A DNA stretch of 64,000 bases from Hawksworthiomyces lignivorus. Lineage: Eukaryota; Ascomycota; Sordariomycetes; Ophiostomatales; Ophiostomataceae. The notes under the pieces were generated by a model. It worked only from the letters and a program-made list of their open reading frames with translations. It was not told the DNA's origin and searched no databases. The position numbers were made by a program, and so were the translations under genes. Positions 58,085 through 64,000 of this stretch are shown piece after piece (positions within the stretch are counted from its first letter, which is position 1; the number at the start of each line of letters is the position of its first letter). Where the stretch lies: NCBI GenBank assembly GCA_002917075.1, contig NTMA01000041.1:1-64000 (forward strand), in the 5' to 3' direction.

Positions 58085-58560
58085 ATGCCTGCAGTCAAAG
58101 CATCACTGTACTGATCATTATCCTTTATTTTCCCGCTCGACGTTAAAGCCCTCGATTCAACCAATTTCTCCTAATTGTCAGTATCGTCGAACGCCGCTGC
58201 TACCGTCGACTGCAAAATCTTGGCAGCAGACATCTCAGTGATTTGCAGCTATTTAGAAGCAAACCATCCCTCCTGGCTACCTCACTGAAGCTCGTACCCC
58301 CTTTCCCCTGCTCCACAGCCTTTCTTCTACCGTCTTCCGGTCAACTACAGCGACCCTCGGCTCTATACGCACCCAGGTTCTCGTCACCGTCAACGTCTTC
58401 TTTTCCGTTTTCGTCGCAGGACGAAACGGCCGATCAGAATCAGCCTCTTCCGCAAATCGCTAAGTTGGCGGGACCCAACGAAGTTCGTCTAACCCTCTCA
58501 CGTTCGCTCCTCGGCCCCAAGTTCTGGGTCTATAGCGGAGTGGACAAGAAGCCTCCATAA
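58085..58560 (+). CDS. Possible small two-exon gene, unknown function
   Basis: A CT-rich leader (about 57860-58060) is followed by ATG at 58085 and a 23-nt exon (MPAVKASL). If a GTACTG donor at 58108 is joined to the CAG at 58179-58181, which has a CTAAT branch sequence just upstream, the frame continues open to 58560 and gives 133 aa. The predicted protein has a basic, possibly mitochondrial N-terminus (IVERRCYRRLQNLGSRHLSD), a Ser/Pro-rich middle and a compact end, EVRLTLSRSLLGPKFWVYSG. I do not recognise the family. The donor is non-consensus. Alternatively the stretch is part of the long leader of the Mg transporter gene. Confidence 0.3.
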
Positions 58561-59069
58561 CTTGACCGGCCTACGACCACTGCACAGCTGCCTAAACTCT
58601 TACCCTTTCCTCTATTTTTTTTCCCCTTTTCTTGTTCCTTTTGATTCTGCGTTGCTGCAATCTGTTGCGCGCTACTCAGATAAAGGGGGAGGGAAATAAG
58701 TCAACAACCCCCTTTTTATTGCGGCCCAAAGCCGCACGCCGCTGTCCGCCGGCGCAGTTAACACTTCGTGAATGGCTTCTCCCGAGTGAGATCTAGCGCT
58801 CTATTGTGGGGTGGAAGAGTGTCTTCCTGTTTAGTCCCGTTACGAGATCGAGAACCGCCAGGTTAGCAACCAGCAAGTCAGCAAGTCAGCAAGTCAGCAA
58901 GCCAGCAAGTCAGCAAGCCAGCAAGCCAGCCATATAGAGGATCTTGGTTCTTGAAAGAGGAGCATTCTTAAGCCATATTCCGAGGGCAAAACTTCAGCTA
59001 TACGGCTCTTTCATTTCGAAAGTCGAATCCATAATCCAGTGGAATTCTGCACGCAGCACCATTGACAAA
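58561..59069. other. Leader of the CorA-type gene
   Basis: It holds an 8-bp tandem repeat (58871-58930) and a short upstream ORF, ATG at 58772 to TGA at 58789 (five codons). No other gene was recognised. Confidence 0.5.
58871..58930 (+). repeat. Tandem repeat of CAGCAAGT/CAGCAAGC, about 7.5 copies
   Basis: Seven full eight-base units and a half unit, varying only T/C at the last base, ending 139 bases before the ATG of the Mg transporter gene. Confidence 0.95.
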
Positions 59070-61060
59070 ATGTCTGACCACGACGAAAGCGTTTCGGACA
59101 CTGGTTATGATACGCCAGTTCCCGAACTGGACGATCATCGTAACCGGCCATCTGTTGCATCTGCATCCCGGTCCATCCGTCCTCGTAGAGGAACCTTTGA
59201 CTCTCTCTATGGACCGAGCCAGGGAGACCAGCAGCTCCAAGCGGGCATTCGCGTTCGTGACTTTGAAGAGGCTGTGGTCGACGACGACATCGCAGAGGAT
59301 GCGCATGAAGGCCCGGATTCACGTCGGCCTACTGCCGACACGATCGAACGGCGATCGTTGTCGCCGCCAAACTCTGTGAAAGCTTTTGCTGCAGCGCGGC
59401 GCCGCGGTGAGCGTGGCATGTCTTTCAGTGAGACTAAGCAGGAAAGGGAAGGGAAAGACGGAGAGCTTGACCATACGAATGTTCTTCCCCGAGCAGCATC
59501 CATTGTCAGCCACCGTAGCCTCCGAAGCCGACCCCACACGATCATTGTCGACGATGCCTCCAGCGTGTCTTCGAGCATCTCCGCTGGGGGGGACGTCTGC
59601 TTTCCCGTTGCCGATGAGCATCGCGATAACCTCCACATTGACTTCGACTATCTCGAGACATTTATGCAAGCGGAGCGCGAGGCACATGAACTCGAGGAGG
59701 AGAACAGACGTGCCGAGGAGGCCCGTGTCTTTCCCGATCTCCGGCCTCAGGTGTCGTCAAATGAGACTGCCGCTCAGACTCCTATAATGACGGCGGATGG
59801 TGACTTCGTAGGACATTTATCCAAGATCCCCAGCTCTAGTGACGAGAAGCCTGCCACCCATGCTGCGGAGCCTAACACTGCAGCTGCTAAGCTTGCCGTG
59901 CATCAGGATTCAAATCGATTCAGCTTTTTTTCTTCGGCCTGGGAATCCACCATCCATGCTGCTGAGTTCTCCGATCTTGTGCTACCGGGTGAAGACGTTC
60001 GGGGCTTGTTCTCCTTCCCTAATGGCGAGACCGATGGTGTTTGGTGGCTCAACGTGAACAACCCCACGGAAGACGAGGCGCGGGCCCTCTGTCGTGCTTT
60101 TGGCGTCCATCCCCTGACGGTTGAAGATATCACACAAAAGGAGACGCGGGAAAAAATCGAACTTTTCCACTCTTATTATTTCGCCAACTTCCGATCTTTC
60201 ACAGACGTTGAAGAGGGAGACGGCGAGATTGAATATGAATCGTTTCAAATCTATGTGATTGTCTTCCGTGAGGGTACCCTCAGTTTCAGCTATGCACCGA
60301 ATTCCCATGCCACCAAGGTTCGGACGCGCATTTCCCTGCTGAAGGATTACGTCGCTTTGAGCAGCGATTGGATTTGCTATGCTCTGATGTAAGTTCTTTC
60401 CTCTTGATCACCAGTTTCTTCTCCCATTAAAAAGGATCCTTTCTGCGTTCATAGTCTTACATTTGGACATACAGTGACGACATTGTGGATTCTTTCGCTC
60501 CTGTCATTCAAGAAATTGAGCTGCAGACGGAAAGGCTCGAGGACGAGGTATTCATTGCGCGAACGGACGACATGCATCATTTCTTGCGCAAGATAGGCAA
60601 CACTCGAAAGAATGTCGTGAGTCTAATGCGCCTTATAGGCGGCAAGGCCGATGTTCTTCGCAGCTTCACAAAGCGGTGCAACGAGAATTACAAAGTAACC
60701 CCGCGAATGGACATTGGCATGTACCTGGGTGACATTCAGGACCACGTCGTCACCATGATGAACAATCTGAACCACTGCGAAAAGATGCTGTCTCGCACAC
60801 ACAGCAACTATTTGGCTCAGCTATCCATTGACAGCATCTCGCAGGGCACAGACACCAATCGTGTTCTCAGCAAAATCACTTTTATTGCTTCTATCATCGT
60901 GCCTCTGAACGTCATCACAGGTCTCTTTGGTATGAATGTAAAGGTGCCTTTCTACGTCAATGAAGTCGACAATCTCCATGCCTTTTTTGGTATCCTCGGC
61001 ATTATGATTCTCTTCTGTATTGTCTCTCTTGCATTTGCCAGACGCATGCGTTATGTTTAA
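59070..61060 (+). CDS. CorA-type magnesium transporter (Alr1/Mnr2 group)
   Basis: Two exons, 59070-60388 and 60475-61060, encoding 634 aa. A long acidic and Ser/Arg-rich cytosolic N-terminus (MSDHDESVSDTGYDTPVPEL) includes the block DVCFPVADEHRDNLHIDFDYLETF. The CorA fold begins near VWWLNVNNPTEDEARALCRA and continues with HPLTVEDITQKETREKIELF and the long helices. Two C-terminal TM segments, TFIASIIVPLNVITGLFGMN (GMN signature at 592-594) and FFGILGIMILFCIVSLAF, form the pore. Members are Mg2+ channels of the plasma membrane (Alr1/2) or vacuole (Mnr2); the sequence alone does not settle which. The junction splits Ile (AT|T), GTAAGT donor. The start has an AAAATG context and is the first ATG after an in-frame open stretch. 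Confidence 0.93.
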
Positions 61061-61694
61061 CTTTTACGTTACTGGGTGGAAAGAGTTGTCATTCAAGTCT
61101 TATGTTACACTTGTGTCACTCACTTTTTTCTTGTTTGGTATTTCTGGCTTGCCAGTCCCTACAGACCTGATCCCCTTATAAGACTACCTAGAACTATATC
61201 GATTCTAGTTGATATTGTTATAACAGAAGCTCAGCTTTTGTATGCTTGGTCTTTGGTCAGGATATTGACGTCTGTTATGGTTCTTGTTTTGCCTTGTTTT
61301 GTTCCCTTTGTTTTAATAATCTTTCCTAAATAGAGTAGTAGAGAGAAATGTAGATCAAATGCTTCTTATCGTTTGCTCATAAGTATAATGAATATCGTCA
61401 TAGGAAGTGCAGCGAAAGAAGTGTACGAGTTTCGATTGTCATAAAGCCACCCAGTCCTGCAGATAGCCAATTATATTAAAGAATATAGTTGTAGCTAAGT
61501 ACACATGTATGTATGTAGTAGGTATTAGTTTTTTTGCAAATCGGGATCCCGTGCTGATAAGATAACGACCACTCAATTTTTTCCGTTGAGAGTGCCCAGC
61601 ATCGCCAACCTCATTTTCCCTTGAAAAATTGAGCATATTTGTAGCAAAAATCTTAATTGGAATTTAGTGTTCTGTAACGACAAAAAAGGAAAGC
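61061..61694. other. 3' flank of the CorA-type gene and TIM8 promoter
   Basis: AT-rich. An 85-codon frame at 61076-61333 lacks an ATG and any family resemblance. No RNA gene was seen. Confidence 0.55.
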
Positions 61695-62104
61695 ATGGAC
61701 TCTTCTTCCTCCGTCACGGTCGACCAGACCAGTCTCGACCGCCTCTCAGACAAAGACAAGGCAGAGCTGCGTCAGTTCATCACCAACGAGCAGCAGCGGA
61801 CACGGGTGCAATCGCGTAAGTAGAGTCCCCAGACAAGAATAAAAAGCGTAGCTTTATATTATCCTAGCATGACATACAGGATGCAGCCTCTGCCGTATCT
61901 TCTTTCCTTGCTAACTAAAGCTGTCTGGGTAAACGCGCAGAGACTCACGGCCTGACCGAGATGTGTTGGAAGAAGTGCATCACCGCACCGATCAAGAGCA
62001 AGGCGCTCGACCGCTCTGAGGAGGGCTGCCTGGCCAACTGTGTCGATCGCTTCCTGGACCTGAACATCCTGACAGCCAAACACCTGACGGGCATGCGCCA
62101 ATGA
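61695..62104 (+). CDS. TIM8: Mitochondrial intermembrane space chaperone Tim8
   Basis: Two exons, 61695-61815 and 61941-62104, encoding 94 aa. The sequence [20 protein letters not shown] leads to the twin CX3C motifs MCWKKC and CLANC, separated by 16 residues ([16 protein letters not shown]), and then [15 protein letters not shown]. Spacing and surrounding residues fit Tim8 rather than Tim9, Tim10 or Tim13. With Tim13 it forms a hexameric chaperone guiding hydrophobic precursors such as Tim23 to the TIM22 complex; the Cys pairs are oxidised by Mia40. The intron splits Gln (C|AG), donor GTAAGT. Confidence 0.95.
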
Positions 62105-62892
62105 CGGGTATGAGTTGGTGAGAAACGGAAAATATGGCATAAGAAGCCAGATATGAAAAAAGAGACTTCACGACACGGATAATATGTATGAATAGGAAGA
62201 CACTGTACAGCATTGGATGGTACACGGGGTGCGGGAAGTATTCATACTCGGAGAGAACAAATTTTGTTGGAAATAGGTTCCTGCAGAGACAAACTGAAAG
62301 TTCAGAAACTGTGTGCACAGCTGCTACGAATATCATGTATGTGAACAGGCTAAAAGAAACAAAGCCAATGAATGAAATACTTCACCTCTCTTAAAAGAAG
62401 AGAAATAAATCACATCTTGAGTTCTCATGCGCGGATGCCACACCTGACATATACGTACTATTCATAGCACACTGCGAACGACGGGCAATGAGAGTGCTTG
62501 GCCAACAACACTATTTAAATACACATGACATTTAGGGCCATCACCCAACATCGAGGTCTTTCACTTCGAGCATAGTGAGAAATTGAAAGGCATTGTTCAC
62601 ATTCGAAGGAAGCACTTCATGCCGCAATGGTAACAGCAGGTCGAGAATTACTTCACACAAGAGATCCTTCTCAAGTATCAAAAAAAAGTATGATGCATTT
62701 CCCATTTTGTTTGCCCAAAACCCTTTTGTTACTCCTTAAAACGAATAACCATTTCATTTCGTTGTAACGTGGTAATCCCGCTAGGCCATTCATGCGCTAT
62801 GGGCCATCCTAATTCTTCTTTCTCGTTTTATCTTTTTGGATTTTTTTTCAAAAAAATAGTTTATATTTGATTTAGCACTAGGCTGATCTTGC
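62105..62892. other. Convergent 3' flanks of TIM8 and RPL25
   Basis: About 790 bases, AT-rich towards the RPL25 end. No RNA gene or coding signal was recognised. Confidence 0.55.
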
Positions 62893-63902
62893 TTAGACCA
62901 GAGCCAGCTTGGTGGCGGCAATGTCGAGAGCATCGACATCAGGAGTCAGGCGAGCATAGGCCTTCTTGGTGCCATCGGGGCTGCATATTGTCAGTACGAG
63001 AAACGCCAAGCAAGACGAGCCAAGCAGAGTAAAGAATCGCCAAAACTTACCGGATCAGGGTGTTGATCTTGACGACGTCAATGTCGTACAGCTTCTTCAG
63101 GGCCTGCTTGATCTGGGCCTTGTTGGCCTTGACGTCGACGATGAAGACGAGGGTGTTGTTCTCCTCAATCTTCTTCATGGCGCTCTCAGTGTTGAGCGGG
63201 TGCACGATCACCTTGTGCTCATCCAGACGCGGCTCGTGGGGGATCGACTTGCGCGGGTACTTGGGAGCGCGCGACAGCTGCAGAGTCTTGGGGCGGTGGA
63301 AGCTGGTCGTGTACCGCGCCTTCTGCTTCTTGTGGGCAGAGGACTGGAAGTCTATGTTAGCGACCAATCAAAGAGATGCTGCGGTTGGAGAAAAAGAGAA
63401 TGAACTTACACCCTTGAGGGCGGCCTTGGCGGCGGCATTGGCCTTCTTGGACGCTGTGGAAGCCGGAACATCAGCAATCGCTCTTAGAACAGAACTCGCA
63501 AAATCTGCTGCTGCTGTGGGTCTATTTGCGAAGAAGGGGATCCAGGAGAGGGAGAGAAAACAGAGGCAGTATTACACTGCTCTTTTCTTTTCCCTCTCCT
63601 CGTCTCCTTCCTTCCTCTCCTCCCACTGCGGTTGTCCCAACCTCCGTCCCATCCAAAATTTTACAGACACCATGCGACGGCGCAAATAAGATTCAGAGGA
63701 AACCCGGGGGAGAGTCCGTCGGTGGGAGGAAGGAGAGGCGGTCTGAACACCGACGCAGAGCTTCTTTCGGAAACTTTTCACATTGTTGCGATGAGAAGGG
63801 GAGAAAGAAAGAGAAGTCAATTGCGAGACAATGCTTCGCAAGACCACCTCTTCATCCTGTGATATATATACCTTTGCCCTTGGTCTGCTCCTTCGGTGCC
63901 AT
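62893..63902 (-). CDS. RPL25: 60S ribosomal protein uL23 (L23a/L25)
   Basis: Four exons, 63872-63902, 63410-63453, 63051-63343 and 62893-62980, encoding 151 aa. The Lys/Ala-rich eukaryotic extension ([20 protein letters not shown]) precedes the uL23 core: [60 protein letters not shown] and [20 protein letters not shown], ending [10 protein letters not shown]. The protein lines the peptide exit tunnel and is the docking site for SRP and nascent-chain factors. Intron 1 is 418 nt, long for this genome. For intron 2 the acceptor at TTCCAG was preferred over an upstream TAG because only it aligns [15 protein letters not shown] with the family in length and frame. Confidence 0.95.
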
Positions 63903-64000
63903 CTCGAATATTATTTGGGGGTGTGTTGTTGGGGGAATGAGAGAGTTGCCGGTTGAGATGTCAAGTCGTCGAGATGTAAAGCAGAAGAGGGAAAAGACTT
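63903..64000 (-). promoter_or_regulatory. Proximal promoter/leader of RPL25 (partial)
   Basis: Ninety-eight bases to the window edge. The minus strand is CT-rich (CTTTTCCCTCTTCTGC type), as expected for a strongly expressed ribosomal protein gene. The full promoter lies outside. Confidence 0.4.

Noticed and set aside
61076..61333. Hydrophobic 85-codon frame after the CorA-type gene
   Set aside because: It lacks an ATG and lies in the T-rich 3' flank.

Overview
The window is nuclear DNA of a filamentous ascomycete. Evidence: most genes carry short spliceosomal introns (mostly 55-150 nt) with GTANGT-type donors and CTAAC/CTAAT branch sites close to the acceptor. Several genes follow pyrimidine-rich leaders. 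The gene set is standard Pezizomycotina housekeeping, including the fungus-specific ERMES subunit MMM1, a GDP-mannose transporter and fungal-only serine-rich and DUF2457-like proteins. Protein similarity from memory points to Sordariomycetes, possibly Hypocreales; that placement is inference. No transposon ORF, CRISPR array, prophage or biosynthetic gene cluster was seen.

Layout. 0-2.1 kb: 5' end of an isochorismatase-family hydrolase and ATP16 (F1 delta), both minus. 2.1-9.1 kb: a 7-kb gene-free stretch. 9.1-17.2 kb: a DUF2457-like acidic protein, the COPII GTPase SAR1 and a low-complexity-rich short-chain dehydrogenase, all plus. 19-24.2 kb: GDP-mannose transporter and lysophospholipid acyltransferase ALE1, plus. 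25.2-29.9 kb: a giant serine-rich membrane protein, minus. 29.9-35.1 kb: gene-poor, with a long polypurine plus strand. 35.1-45.9 kb: a compact, very GC-rich block with RCE1 (+), cardiolipin synthase (-), VPS45 (-), MMM1 (+) and MTO1 (-). 46.2-46.4 kb: a close tRNA-Glu/tRNA-Ala pair, minus. 46.9-49.8 kb: a nine-exon, UIM-containing TDP1-like gene, in AT-richer DNA. 51.8-64 kb: a PNRC-motif protein, RBX1, SPC1, a doubtful small gene, a CorA-type Mg transporter, TIM8 and ribosomal protein uL23.

Functionally the window is a run of cell-biology genes. Secretory pathway: SAR1, GDP-mannose transport, SPC1, VPS45, RCE1. Membrane lipids and mitochondria: ALE1, CRD1, MMM1, TIM8, ATP16, MTO1. These are ordinary genes, and I did not find a convincing new multi-gene system. 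The most interesting signals are: a putative dicistronic tRNA-Glu/tRNA-Ala unit whose Ala gene has a T:C acceptor-stem mismatch; a dispersed GTAC-NNN-GTAC element with six near-identical intergenic copies; a GC-AG intron in ATP16 and AAG acceptors in other genes; a sharp composition boundary near 45.9 kb; and an 8-bp tandem repeat in the leader of the Mg transporter. All splice models were built by hand from reading frame, splice signals and remembered family sequence. Exon boundaries are therefore predictions.
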